From Streptococcus varani (GTDB taxonomy: Bacteria > Bacillota > Bacilli > Lactobacillales > Streptococcaceae): a DNA stretch of 64,000 nt. This document shows, one piece after another, positions 32,651-42,523 of the stretch. Positions within the stretch are counted from its first letter, which is position 1; every line of letters begins with the position of its first letter. The notes beneath the pieces were generated by a model that worked only from the letters and a program-made list of their open reading frames with translations, was not told where the DNA came from and searched no databases. Where the stretch lies: contig NZ_CTEN01000003.1 of NCBI RefSeq assembly GCF_001375655.1, forward strand, positions 124,001 through 188,000, read 5' to 3'. The translations under genes and the position numbers were made by a program.

Positions 32651-33010
32651 TTATTTAGCCAATTTTGCTTTAGCTGCTTCAGCAAGTGCAGTAAATGCTG
32701 CTGCATCGTTTACTGCCAAGTCAGCAAGCATTTTACGGTTTACTTCGATTTCAGCCAATTTCAAACCGTTCATCAATTTAGAGTATGACAAACCATTCAT
32801 GCGAGCAGCCGCATTGATACGAGTAATCCACAATTTGCGGAAGTCGCGTTTCTTTTGACGACGATCGCGGTATGCATAGTAGTATGAGTTCATTACTTGT
32901 TCTTTCGCAGTGCGGAACAAGAGGTGTTTTGAACCATAGTAACCTTTAGCTAATTTTAAAATACGTTTACGGCGTTTGCGTGAAACAACGCCACCTTTAA
33001 CACGTGCCAT
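32651..33010 (-). CDS. rplT: 50S ribosomal protein L20
   Basis: A 119-residue, very basic protein starting [19 protein letters not shown], the L20 signature. It binds 23S rRNA early in 50S assembly and, in Firmicutes, also represses its own operon by binding the leader. Last gene of infC-rpmI-rplT. Confidence 0.99.
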   Translation of the reverse strand: MARVKGGVVSRKRRKRILKLAKGYYGSKHLLFRTAKEQVMNSYYYAYRDRRQKKRDFRKLWITRINAAARMNGLSYSKLMNGLKLAEIEVNRKMLADLAVNDAAAFTALAEAAKAKLAK

Positions 33011-33060
33011 TTATATTTCCTCCGAATATGTCTAATTAAATCTGTTGTAAATGCTGCTGA

Positions 33061-33261
33061 TTAGCGCATTTGAGTAAGCATAGCTTTGATACGTTTGAAG
33101 TCACCGGCACTGACCATACCTGCTTTACGAAGGTGACGACGTTGTTTCTTAGTTTTACCGTGGAAACGGTGTGAAGTAAAAGCACGGAAGCGTTTCAAGC
33201 CACCAGAACCTGTACGTTTAAAACGTTTAGCTGATGCACGGTGTGTTTTTTGTTTTGGCAT
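33061..33261 (-). CDS. rpmI: 50S ribosomal protein L35
   Basis: A 66-residue basic protein, [20 protein letters not shown], with the L35 C-terminus KRIKAML. It sits between infC and rplT in the universal bacterial order. Confidence 0.99.
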   Translation of the reverse strand: MPKQKTHRASAKRFKRTGSGGLKRFRAFTSHRFHGKTKKQRRHLRKAGMVSAGDFKRIKAMLTQMR

Positions 33262-33288
33262 GTTTATTCTCCTTTAGCTCTCAAAAGC

Positions 33289-33819
33289 TTATTTTTTTTC
33301 TGAATTTGGGGAAAGTTGCATGAACATTTGACGTCCATCCATCTTGGCACGTTGCTCGATAATAGCAACATCTTGTGTTGCTTCAGCGAACTCAGCCAAG
33401 ACCTTAGCTCCAACTTCTTTGTGCGTAATCATCCGACCCTTAAATCGAATAGATACTTTGACCTTGTTTCCTTTTTCAAGAAACTTACGGGCATTGCGAA
33501 GTTTTGTCTCAAAATCCCCTTTATCAATAACTGGGCTAAGACGAACTTCTTTGACAGTCACAACACTTTGTTTTTTGCGTTGTTCCTTTTGTTTTTTCTG
33601 GTACTCAAATTTGAACTTACCGTAGTCCATAATTTTCGCAACCGGTGGTTTAGCTTGCGGTTGAATCAATACTAAGTCAACATTGGCACTATCTGCTAGT
33701 GCTTGTGCTTCCGTAAGCGGTTTGATTCCTAACTGTTCACCATCGAGACCGATTAGACGAACTTCCCGCACACGAATTTCATCATTGATGAACAAATCTT
33801 GCTTTGCTATAATCTTCAC
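33289..33819 (-). CDS. infC: translation initiation factor IF-3
   Basis: About 176 residues with the N-terminal domain from [17 protein letters not shown], the lysine-rich linker and a C-terminal 30S-binding domain including [10 protein letters not shown]. The start is unusual. Drawn here from a GTG at 33819, that GTG is itself part of the ribosome site GAGGTGA. The next codons are AAG, AUU (33813) and AUA (33810); AUU or AUA would sit 5 or 8 nt after GAGG. infC is known for rare start codons that IF-3 itself discriminates against, which gives autoregulation. Longer readings upstream run through the structured leader and are unlikely. Confidence 0.95.
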   Translation of the reverse strand: MKIIAKQDLFINDEIRVREVRLIGLDGEQLGIKPLTEAQALADSANVDLVLIQPQAKPPVAKIMDYGKFKFEYQKKQKEQRKKQSVVTVKEVRLSPVIDKGDFETKLRNARKFLEKGNKVKVSIRFKGRMITHKEVGAKVLAEFAEATQDVAIIEQRAKMDGRQMFMQLSPNSEKK

Positions 33820-33968
33820 CTCATTTTTTTTATTTCGAGAAAAACAAATGCGAACCTGATAATTCAGGCCCGCACACATAATCTCCCCAAAGGAAATTTA
33901 ACATGTAGGGCCAGACAACCGAAGTCGCAAGGCGAGAAGTTCTCACTTCTGCTTTTCTCATTGTTACT
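33820..33968 (-). ncRNA. infC-rpmI-rplT 5' leader, probably autoregulatory
   Basis: About 150 nt between promoter and infC. It holds repeated complementary blocks: GAGAAGTGAGAACTTCTC-like near the 5' end and GCGGGCCTGAATTATCAGGTTCGC near the 3' end, plus GGCCC/GGGCC partners. This fits an L20-binding leader as in other Firmicutes, though I could not confirm the fold. Confidence 0.55.
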
Positions 33969-33997
33969 AGTATAACAGTAGAATTCCTACTTGTCAA
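33969..33997 (-). promoter_or_regulatory. promoter of infC-rpmI-rplT
   Basis: A consensus promoter: TTGACA (33992-33997), 17 bp, TATACT (33969-33974). The -35 lies inside the 3' end of cmk. Confidence 0.85.
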
Positions 33998-34664
33998 GAA
34001 TTTCATTTGCTTTTTCTGAAATAAATGACACAACCTCTTCTATTGTAACACCGGTTGTGTCAAAAACGATTGCATCATCTGCTGCCTTGAGGGGAGAAAC
34101 CTCACGGTTGCTATCTTTAAAATCGCGAGCCGCAATTTCTTCCTTGAGGGTCTCCAAGTCAGTTGGAATCCCCTTCTCTTGGTTTTCCTTGTAGCGACGC
34201 ATAGCTCTTTCTTCTACAGAAGCTATCAAGAAAATTTTTAATTCTGCCTGAGGAAGAACAACCGTTCCGATGTCGCGACCATCCATGACAATACCACCAG
34301 ATGCGGCAATGCGTTGTTGTTGAGCTACCAATTCTTGACGGATTTCTGGTAAAGCTGAAACCCAGGAAACATTATTGGTCACATCATTTTGGCGGATAGC
34401 CAAGGTCACATCCTTATCACCCAAAAAGACTTCTTGACTACCATCAACGGCCTTAGCAAAAGAGATAGGATGAGCTGCTAATTCTGCTAAGAGCATAGAG
34501 ATATGCTCCTTGGTCAATTCACTTTTTAGGGCCAGATAGGTGGCACAACGGTACATAGCACCGGTATCTAAATAGGTATACCCTAGGTTTTTAGCAATAA
34601 TTTTCGCAACTGTTGATTTCCCGCTTGAGGCCGGGCCATCAATAGCAATTTGAATAGCTTTCAT
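33987..34664 (-). CDS. cmk: cytidylate kinase
   Basis: A 225-residue NMP kinase (CMP/dCMP + ATP). The P-loop is [10 protein letters not shown] near residue 9, followed by [19 protein letters not shown] and the lid [10 protein letters not shown]. Its last codons carry the infC promoter's -35. It lies 11 bp after the LysM-protein gene. Confidence 0.97.
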   Translation of the reverse strand: MKAIQIAIDGPASSGKSTVAKIIAKNLGYTYLDTGAMYRCATYLALKSELTKEHISMLLAELAAHPISFAKAVDGSQEVFLGDKDVTLAIRQNDVTNNVSWVSALPEIRQELVAQQQRIAASGGIVMDGRDIGTVVLPQAELKIFLIASVEERAMRRYKENQEKGIPTDLETLKEEIAARDFKDSNREVSPLKAADDAIVFDTTGVTIEEVVSFISEKANEILDK

Positions 34665-34675
34665 AAATCCTCTTC

Positions 34676-35146
34676 TTATTTAATACGAACAACATCGCCT
34701 GGATTTGCCCACCAAGTTCCGCCAGGACCTGTCATTTTTTCGGGATTTAGTCGTTCTAATTCCGAAATAGAAATTCCTGCACGTGCAGCGATTGAAGCCA
34801 TCCCTTCACCTGCTTCTACCGTTAAAGTAGCCCCTGGTTCAGTTTGTGGAGACTGTGGTTTCTCTTCAGTCGTTGCTGGTAAAGCTTCCGTTGTAGTTTG
34901 AACTTCTGTTGTTGATGTTTGGCTACTTTCGCTGGTATTTGAATTATAGAATTCCTTGCTAGAGTCCGTATTACTACCACCACTTGATAGATAAATAGCA
35001 GTAATCGTTATAGCTGCTATAATGATTAGGAAAACTACTGCTAGGATGGTAAACACTTTTGAAGCAGCTCCGTTCTTTCCTGCTCTACTTTTTCTACTCT
35101 TCTCATCCGACTTATAAATTTCATCATTCCATGGTTCTTGTGACAT
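34676..35146 (-). CDS. membrane-anchored LysM-domain protein
   Basis: 156 residues: a charged cytoplasmic N-terminus (1-26), one transmembrane helix (about 30-52, [20 protein letters not shown]), a Ser/Thr/Glu-rich linker (55-105) and a C-terminal LysM (about 107-156, [26 protein letters not shown]). LysM binds GlcNAc in peptidoglycan, so the protein likely links membrane and wall. Its position between ferredoxin and cmk is a typical streptococcal arrangement. No enzymatic domain is present. Confidence 0.87.
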   Translation of the reverse strand: MSQEPWNDEIYKSDEKSRKSRAGKNGAASKVFTILAVVFLIIIAAITITAIYLSSGGSNTDSSKEFYNSNTSESSQTSTTEVQTTTEALPATTEEKPQSPQTEPGATLTVEAGEGMASIAARAGISISELERLNPEKMTGPGGTWWANPGDVVRIK

Positions 35147-35196
35147 ATAACTAGTTTCTCCTTGTTTTTTTATTAAATCTTGTTTAAAATGGCAAT

Positions 35197-35391
35197 ATGA
35201 AGATTCAATTAATTCCTGAAAAATGCATTGCCTGTGGTCTCTGTCAGACCTACTCTGATATTTTTGATTATGATGATGACGGAATCGTCATTTTTTCTGA
35301 AAAATCCGACCTAGAAGGCCAGTTCCCAGATGATCCTGCTATTTTATTGGCAGCTAAATCATGTCCAACGAAAGCTATCTTAGCGGACTGA
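35197..35391 (+). CDS. fer: 4Fe-4S ferredoxin
   Basis: A 64-residue single-cluster ferredoxin. Three Cys are in CIACGLC and the fourth in KSCPTKA. It carries one low-potential electron; the partner is unknown. It is divergent from the LysM gene and its last 12 bp overlap the end of the convergent EbsA-family gene. Confidence 0.92.
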   Translation: MKIQLIPEKCIACGLCQTYSDIFDYDDDGIVIFSEKSDLEGQFPDDPAILLAAKSCPTKAILAD

Positions 35392-35868
35392 TTTTGAACT
35401 TTCCGCATAATATTCCTCAAAGTAATCTTGCTCAATCATATGATCGGTCAATTCAATTTCACCTTGAAAATGGCTATTACGGACCAAATCGTTGATAAAA
35501 AATTTCTTTGGCCATTTCCGCATATAGAAAATTTTACCATTGGGGAATGCTGTGGCAAAAACCTTGATAAAAAGACGGGTTACTTCAATTTTTGTGATGC
35601 TTTTTATCTGGATTTTACGACTAGCAAATGGTGTAGCTAAAGCAATATAGAGCTGGTTCTCTTCAATTCTAAAAAAACGATGAAAGCCAATTCCTATCGC
35701 AAAAATAAAGAGAAAGAACATGACAAAAATAGCCGTCGAGATTTGAGCTCTTTCGTATAAAAGTGCTAATCCAATAAACATGGGAGTCAGCGATAACGAC
35801 CAATAAATGATGGCCCAAGATAGTTCTGGCTGCCAGTGATATCTTATCTTTCCAAATATTTTGATCAT
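35380..35868 (-). CDS. EbsA-family membrane protein
   Basis: 162 residues with two adjacent hydrophobic segments at about 18-38 and 45-65, then a soluble beta-rich part containing RYHW at the start and KKFFINDLVRNSHFQGEIELTDHM. It matches the EbsA family named from enterococcal aggregation-substance studies; its biochemical role is not established. It overlaps the ferredoxin gene tail to tail. Confidence 0.75.
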   Translation of the reverse strand: MIKIFGKIRYHWQPELSWAIIYWSLSLTPMFIGLALLYERAQISTAIFVMFFLFIFAIGIGFHRFFRIEENQLYIALATPFASRKIQIKSITKIEVTRLFIKVFATAFPNGKIFYMRKWPKKFFINDLVRNSHFQGEIELTDHMIEQDYFEEYYAESSKSVR

Positions 35869-36433
35869 GATTGCCTCCTACTTCTATTCTATCATAAAAG
35901 CTATAAAATGGATATTGAAATATTATACTCTTTTTATAGGTGTATTATGGTTAGAAGTTCTAACAAAACACTAGCTAGATAAGATTGGCAATGACTGTAA
36001 TAAAAGCATAAAAGACTTAGAATACGTTATCAAAACCTGTGATTCTAAGTCTTTTTTCATTAAACAATTTATAGCTATTACCCTTGATAAAGAATTACTC
36101 GCCTAAAAATAGAAAAGAAACTAACTAAATAGCTAAATGTAAAGATGCTTCTTAGTCGACATTGGCTGAAAAAAGAAGTACTAGAGACTATCAAATCCGC
36201 AGGAACTTTTGCTAAAAATTCCAATACGATTTCGTTGAAACTATCATCAATAAAAATAGAGTCAAAGTTTCGCTTATCTATTCATTCCATTTCTATCCAT
36301 TGCTTGCTTTTGAGAAGAACAATATAACTTCTCCTCTATAGCGAAAAGATACTACATTGAAGGTCTATTTAAAGATTGCTTTCCTCGACCAAACTCTCAA
36401 AATAAACACCTTCCTCTAGAAAAAAGTTTTTAT
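35869..36433. other. 565-bp gene-free stretch before the rhamnan locus
   Basis: The only clear element is the hairpin at 36010-36055. A 60-codon plus-strand frame (36145-36327) has no ribosome site and no recognisable fold. AT-rich; possibly decayed sequence. Confidence 0.5.
36010..36055. terminator. hairpin of the CTTAGAAT family, terminator-like
   Basis: A 14-bp perfect stem, AAAAGACTTAGAAT with its complement, followed by TTTTTT. It has the same stem core as the hairpin split by the IS element at 19672-21130 and the one at 2807-2855. Confidence 0.6.
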
Positions 36434-39085
36434 TTAGGGTAGAAAATACTCAGAGAGTGTCTTATCATCAATAGCATTATTGTATTCGATTTTTTGGTAA
36501 TCACTCAGTAAATCTGTCAAATGTTCTGGTTCTGTGATGTATTTATCGTCTTGCCAATAGCCCCATGTTGTAACAACAGGGACACGATTTCTCGTTTCAT
36601 TCAAGAATTGGTAGTAAGGAGAAATCGGTAACGGATGTTGCGATTGAGAGGCCACTTCCAACATGTAAGGCACAATATAATTGGCACTCATAACTCTATT
36701 GTCCAATTTTGGAAGTTCGAAATTGCTCCAGATGAGAAATGGTGTTTTATATTTAGCGCTTGGATCGTTTGGATCCATGTAGGAGTCATAAAAAGATTCT
36801 GAAAGAGATGGTTGATGATCACCATACATAAGGACAATAGTCGGTTCCTTATAAGATTTCAGAAAGGTAACCAATTCTTCAAACGCCTCATCCGTCTTCT
36901 TTACGGAAGTAAAATATTCATTCTCTGCAGCAAATCGATTGCCTTCTTGACTAACGATTTCTACATCCGTTGGATAATTGACATCTATATAGCCACCATG
37001 TCCCTGCATGGTCACAACAAAGTTAAAGAGTGGTTTTCCTTCTTCCTTGCTCTCATAGAGATTTTTTATTCCTTGGAAAAGAGATTTATCCGACACAAAG
37101 TTACGCTCATAGGAGAGATCAAATAAATTCAGAATGGTTGGATCAGAATCTGTAAAATAAGATGTATCAAAACCAAAAAAATCATAGACATTTTTTCTAT
37201 TGTAGTTGTTTGCGGGCTGAGGGTGCATCGCAATACTAGAATAACCAAGATTTGATAAATAGTTGACTAAACTGTTTCGCTCCGAACGAATCAATTGCTG
37301 ATAGGGAAATACACTTGAAGACAAGAGAGCCAAGGAATTACTGGTTAGGATCTCATATTCTGTATTGGCAGTTCCGCCTCCAAATGAAGATACCACCATT
37401 TCACCCTTGATGGCATTCTCATTTAGTTAATGTTGGAATCTCAATGGATCATTTGTCAACTGTAAACCAGGTAAATTGGAGAAGTCCGTTTGTGATTCAT
37501 TCTGAATAACAATAATATTTGGAAGTTGACCTTGTGCGTTAACTTTCTGTACAGGATAAACATTGAGAAGTTGTTCAACCTTTTCGTAACTATATCCTTG
37601 TGGCTTAGCAATTTTTGAGTCTTCATAATAACTAACAAAGGAAAGTGGAAAACCATTTTTGGAATAGGTCGAATCCATTCGCCAATAACTTAGTTTGATG
37701 TCCGCAGTCTCATAGATACTTTTACTGATAAATGGCAAAGCAAAGACCGTAACCAAGAGCCCTAGGATGCTAACCACAATGCGTTTCCACCAAGCAATCT
37801 TCTTTGGTTTCATCGGGAGGAAGGTAGCTAAACTAAGGAATACACAACCTAAAATAACCGACTGAAAAATTCTCTGAGTAAAGACTGGAGCAACTTTACT
37901 AGCAACATTGAGACCATCTTGAATCTGGAATAAATTGTAATACATCAATGGTGCATCCCGGACATCAATCATGACTTTATTTAAAATCCCCAAAACAAGA
38001 CCTACAGCAATAATTAAGACAATGCTAAAGCGCAATGATGTTGAAATCCAAAAAATCAATAAAAATAGGATATACATCAAAAGGAGATTATAGAAATGTG
38101 CTGATTGATCTACATTTCCAATTCTTGAATAGGAATTTTGAAGTAGAAAATAAGAAAAGAGAGGACTAAGAATCGCTACAAGGTAAATTATGTAATAAAT
38201 AATTTTCTTATGGAAAAACTTGAAGAACAGTCTTACTTTATCTTTGAATGCAAACAAGCGACTTCCACTTTCCCAAGCATTACTTCTCCATAAATCGTTT
38301 TCAATGTTTTTAACAGTATAGCGTAAACTAATGACCGATATTTGAGTGAAGAAAATAGCTAGAATAACTGGTACAAATATTTTATACTGGGGATAATAAC
38401 TTAAGCTGAAGATGTTAACGTAGTCTTCAGATAAATATTGGGATGTCAGGTATAGAATTAAGGCAGATCCAAAACTGGTTAAACACAGTTTAAGAAAATC
38501 CATTTTAGTAAATTCTTTATAAATGTTTAGGTAGCTAAAAAGGACAATTGCTAAGGCAAAAGTGAAGACTACAAGGTACCAGAGTGCGTTTCCTATGGAA
38601 ATTCCATAATATCTTGGTGCACCAAGTGTCACATATTGCCTTTCAGCTTCATTTGAGTAAGCATCTGTTTTTGAAACCAGTCTATCCCCTATATAGACAT
38701 CAAAAAATCCACGATTGACATTTTTTGAATAATAAAAGGATAGAGTCTTTATCGGTTCATTAATTTTGATTTCTAGGATTTCTCCATTTGTTCCACCAGT
38801 ACTATAAAAAGGTTCAACAATATCTAAATCAGAGTAATTCCACTCGTTCTTAACGACGTCTTCTTCTTTGATACTGATACCATTTATTGTAATATCATAA
38901 ATTTGTTGAGCGTAACCAAGCGATTCTTCTGCATTTTCAGCCTGTGCTTGAATTCTTAGTATTCCATCATTATCTCCAATTTTCAATTCTTCCTTGATGG
39001 AGAAGGTAAAGACGAAAAATAGACCTAATAAAAGACTAAAAATAAGGTGATTAGAATATTTTTTAAAATGTTCCAATGTGTCCAA
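36434..39085 (-). pseudogene. GacH/SccH-like glycerol-phosphate transferase, interrupted by an in-frame stop
   Basis: One frame of 884 codons runs from 39085 to 36434 but is cut by TAA at 37427-37429 (codon 553). The N-terminal part has about 10-11 membrane helices, then the sulfatase-fold start PNIIVIQNES with its metal Glu. After the stop the same frame continues LNENAIKGEMVVSSFGGGTANTEYE, with the catalytic-Thr region, and YGDHQPSLSE. GacH-type enzymes add glycerol phosphate to rhamnan side chains. The stop separates the metal ligands from the catalytic Thr, so neither half should work alone. A TCA-to-TAA change is the simplest cause. Readthrough or a sequencing error would restore it. Confidence 0.85.
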
Positions 39086-39096
39086 CTTTCTTGAGC

Positions 39097-40650
39097 TTAT
39101 AACTCAGCTTTTTTTGAGAGATTAAACTTCTTTACTTGATAAAAGTAAGAAATCATTTGCTCCCATCCCAAACTGGATAAGAGGATGATGGGAGGTAAAA
39201 ATTGAATGAGATAGCGTGTGCGACCTCCCTCAAAAATCATCAAGAAGAGGAAGCCGCCAAAGAGTGTAATTTGAAGCCAAAGAGCAATATGATAGGGGCT
39301 TGATTTAAATAAGAAGGAATAGATCAAAACACCTATAACGGTGACAATCCAAATCATTTGAAAAAAGATAGCTTGAATTTTAAAATTTTGACCGGTAGCA
39401 TAGATGATAGTCCTAATTTTTCGAGCAAAAGCAGCATTCATAATCCCTTGAATCCAAGGCATCTGTAGAGTAGATTCCTCAGACAAGACTTGTTCTTGAT
39501 ACCAGCCAAACATTCCTTCGCCTGTAATCCAATAATATTTATAGTATAAATGACCAATAAAGCTCTCGGTTGTATAGTCATCTAAACGTCTCTTAATGTC
39601 TTTTTTTACCAAATCATTAAGATTATCATTTGTTGCAGCAACGATCTCTTGTGGAATTTCGTGATGGTAATTACCTCCGTAAGTTAATCCCAGATCCACA
39701 TAGTAGAGTAAATTTCGACTGTAATTATCTTTGTAGAGCACGAAGTCTTGTTTTTCAAGCAAGAGATTTAGACTTTTATTGCTGACATAAAACATAGAAA
39801 AGGCAATAAGAGTCACTGTCGCAATTTTCTTGAGAGAGAATTGTGTCTTTCTTTTAACAGAAATCAGTACAACAAAAAGAGCGAGGACATAGATAACTGT
39901 TGGCGGTCGTAAATTATAACAGACACTGATGACTAAACCTAAGCCAAGACTCGTAAGGTAAAAAATCTTTTGATTTTCCCAATTTTTGACTAGATAAGAC
40001 AAGACTACACAAAGTAAAACTACGAAAAATAGAGTAATCGGATCCGTATAAGTATAAATGAACTGGGGTTGTAAAGCAAAAAGCAAAATATAGAGGATAA
40101 AATAACTATTAGCAACATATTCCTGAAAATATTCTTTTACAAGCTGATAAGAGAACATTAGAGAAGCATTAACAAAGAAGATATTCAGGAGGGAAAGATT
40201 GAAAACTAAATTCTCGGGAGAAATTCTAAAAATAACTTTTAAATAAATTAAAAATAAAAAGTTATTTGGATAATTTGAAATATAAATGCTTTCTTTTGCA
40301 AAATTGGGGTCTGTCGCCAGCTGATAAAGAATAGTGGTATCCGCTCTAGCCAAACCTCCACTGGTAAATAAGATGAAAATTTGAAAAAATGTCAGTAAAG
40401 CTAAGACCCAAGCTTTATGGTCAACCATGAGCTCATATATTTTTTTTAATGTAGAAAAAACATACTGTTTAAAGGTAAAAGTCAAAAAGACCATGATAGT
40501 AACTATCACCATCATTCCAGCAGTAATTGGGGTCATAGTTACTAGGTCAATCGAGACAAACTCAAAAGCATACCTAAAAGCAAAATAAAGCCAAAAGACT
40601 GTCATCGTAAAAAAGATAGTATTCCCAAAATTTAACAATCTTTTCATCAT
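39097..40650 (-). CDS. polytopic GT-C-like membrane protein of the rhamnan locus
   Basis: 517 residues with about 11-12 membrane helices and an acidic loop after the second-third helix (GGLARADTTILYQLATD), a layout typical of GT-C glycosyltransferases that use lipid-phosphate sugars. A large outside loop lies at about 300-400 (LTYGGNYHHEIPQE). It lies 11 bp before the GacH-like gene and is probably coupled to it. A role in adding side-chain sugars outside the membrane is inferred from fold and context. Confidence 0.75.
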   Translation of the reverse strand: MMKRLLNFGNTIFFTMTVFWLYFAFRYAFEFVSIDLVTMTPITAGMMVIVTIMVFLTFTFKQYVFSTLKKIYELMVDHKAWVLALLTFFQIFILFTSGGLARADTTILYQLATDPNFAKESIYISNYPNNFLFLIYLKVIFRISPENLVFNLSLLNIFFVNASLMFSYQLVKEYFQEYVANSYFILYILLFALQPQFIYTYTDPITLFFVVLLCVVLSYLVKNWENQKIFYLTSLGLGLVISVCYNLRPPTVIYVLALFVVLISVKRKTQFSLKKIATVTLIAFSMFYVSNKSLNLLLEKQDFVLYKDNYSRNLLYYVDLGLTYGGNYHHEIPQEIVAATNDNLNDLVKKDIKRRLDDYTTESFIGHLYYKYYWITGEGMFGWYQEQVLSEESTLQMPWIQGIMNAAFARKIRTIIYATGQNFKIQAIFFQMIWIVTVIGVLIYSFLFKSSPYHIALWLQITLFGGFLFLMIFEGGRTRYLIQFLPPIILLSSLGWEQMISYFYQVKKFNLSKKAEL

Positions 40651-40693
40651 TTCATTTATTTCTCCTGTAAATTTGTTTAGTAGCTTGTCTCTT

Positions 40694-40744
40694 ACAACTA
40701 CTCCATACTGTATCTTTTCTATCTACAGTAAATGATGTAGTTGT
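40694..40744 (-). terminator. intercistronic hairpin between rgpF-like and GT-C-like genes
   Basis: Nested arms ACAACTAC/GTAGTTGT and TACTGTA/TACAGTA. No T-run follows on the minus strand, so mRNA processing or partial termination is more likely than full termination. Confidence 0.45.
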
Positions 40745-40750
40745 TAGACA

Positions 40751-42523
40751 TCACATGTGTTTTTTACCGATTAATTTAAGATAAATTCTCTTTAAAATAT
40801 ATTTGGATGAATTGACAACTGAGGTGCGCATAAACTTGAGAGCGCCTTTTAGGCCACCATGTTGATTAAAATCAACATAAGCATAGGGACTGAATTGATT
40901 TTCATATCTCCTATTAATCAATTTATTATCAATAAAAGGGGTGAGATGATTTGGATTTTCGACAATTCTGAAATCGTATCCATTAGCCCAGTTAACATAA
41001 ACTGGCATTCTCTCAAAGGCATGTAAAATAGTGTTTTGAGGCAGCGGTTCTTTAGGCACTTCTTCTTTTGATAGCCCAAGGTCAAATAAGGGTTTGAGTG
41101 CATCATATTTGAACCACATATAGGTTCCGTAACTCATAACAAAGACATGGGACTCAGAAAATGGCTTATTTTTTTTAATACCCATTCGACTCCACAAATC
41201 TTCCATCCAAGGCAACATACCCATCTCAACCCAAGGATCCATTTTAACAAACCGGAAGTAACTCGGGATATCCGCAATAACTAGTCCTAAATCATCTTTT
41301 TGAGATAAATTAGCAACAATTTCATTGGCAGGTTTCACAAGCATATCCATTAACTCAGTACGCCAAGATTGTCCGGCCCAATAGTCCGCTTCTTTTGATT
41401 TTTTAGTATGGAAATGACCAACATAGTCATACTTTTCTAGTTGATCCTTTAGTTCCAACATAGGCAAAACGTCTCGACCAATATTTCCCGTAACTTTTAC
41501 AAATGCTGTGTTAGCATGAGTTGCTAAAATTTGCTTTATTTCAACTGCTTTTTCATCTGTGTTGGTCGTAATAAACAAATCATAGTTGAAACGATAACTT
41601 TTAAAGATGGTCAAAAAATCTTCCAGTAAATCCACATAGAAAGTATGCAAATGAATAGCAATTTTCTTATCCTGAACTAGATTTAAATCCAACTCTGCTT
41701 CTTTAAAGTATTTTCTACTTAGTAGATAATTTTCAGTTGGTCCATGAACAGCTGACATATGATTTACAATCAAATCAACTGGATAGTCAGAGACTCTTTC
41801 TATCTCGCCAAAAAGAAAGGGAGCGATGATTTGATTGCCCATGAAAGCTTTGACTTTAAGAAATGGTACTCTCTTGTTTAAAATAGCTGTTGGATTGTAG
41901 AAAGAGAAATCCGGATGAGGCATGCCACCCAAACTCTCATTAATCGTATCAAAAACGACTTTATATTTGAAACCAGCATCTGTTAGTTTGATAGTAACTG
42001 GTGCCTCGTAGGTGTAAATGACAGACTGAACATCCTCAATGGTCTGAATATTAGACCAAAATTCTTGAAAAACTTCTGATTGTACGACATTTCTTGAAAA
42101 AGAGATAAAGTAACTTTGAATGTGCTCCCCAAAAAGGTGTGTTTTGCGATTATTGGTCATACCCCAAAAATCAACGTCAGGATCTGATTCAAACTTGTCA
42201 TACTCTTGCTGCAAATCCCACAGTGGTCCAAAGCAAGTATCGTTCATTAAGGTCACGGAATCATAATTTTTAAGTTCTTCAAAACCAATAAAATCCATAC
42301 CGTCTCGCCAAGCAGCGAAGTCAAAACCAGTATTTTCTCTTTGGATAAAGTGATGAATCAGACCTCTATCTTGTAAATCTTGAACTGCTATTTGCGATAA
42401 TTGGCTATTTGATATAAAAACTACCTTAGAAAAAAGAGGATTGATTTTTTCTAATTGATAGTAAACATGTGGACTGATGCGATCATGTTTATTAAAGTGG
42501 ACATATAATAATAGGCGTCTCAT
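40751..42523 (-). CDS. rgpF: RgpF-like rhamnan synthesis protein
   Basis: 590 residues of the rhamnan synthesis F family, with two glycosyltransferase-like halves. The N-terminal half has YVHFNKHDRISPHVYYQL and NDTCFGPL; the C-terminal half has GRDVLPML and HFHTKKS, both family hallmarks. RgpF extends the polyrhamnose backbone in the cytoplasm on a lipid carrier before ABC export. It overlaps the upstream glycosyltransferase gene by 4 bp (ATGA). The C-terminus is basic and may contact the membrane. Confidence 0.9.
   Translation of the reverse strand: MRRLLLYVHFNKHDRISPHVYYQLEKINPLFSKVVFISNSQLSQIAVQDLQDRGLIHHFIQRENTGFDFAAWRDGMDFIGFEELKNYDSVTLMNDTCFGPLWDLQQEYDKFESDPDVDFWGMTNNRKTHLFGEHIQSYFISFSRNVVQSEVFQEFWSNIQTIEDVQSVIYTYEAPVTIKLTDAGFKYKVVFDTINESLGGMPHPDFSFYNPTAILNKRVPFLKVKAFMGNQIIAPFLFGEIERVSDYPVDLIVNHMSAVHGPTENYLLSRKYFKEAELDLNLVQDKKIAIHLHTFYVDLLEDFLTIFKSYRFNYDLFITTNTDEKAVEIKQILATHANTAFVKVTGNIGRDVLPMLELKDQLEKYDYVGHFHTKKSKEADYWAGQSWRTELMDMLVKPANEIVANLSQKDDLGLVIADIPSYFRFVKMDPWVEMGMLPWMEDLWSRMGIKKNKPFSESHVFVMSYGTYMWFKYDALKPLFDLGLSKEEVPKEPLPQNTILHAFERMPVYVNWANGYDFRIVENPNHLTPFIDNKLINRRYENQFSPYAYVDFNQHGGLKGALKFMRTSVVNSSKYILKRIYLKLIGKKHM

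Noticed and set aside
36145..36327. 60-codon plus-strand ORF in the gap before the rhamnan locus
   Set aside because: No ribosome site, no hydrophobic or motif pattern, AT-rich background.
37400..37430. Two separate genes (membrane protein and soluble sulfatase) instead of one broken gene
   Set aside because: Both parts are in the same frame across the TAA, the sulfatase fold is split mid-domain, and the second part lacks a good ribosome site at its first ATG.
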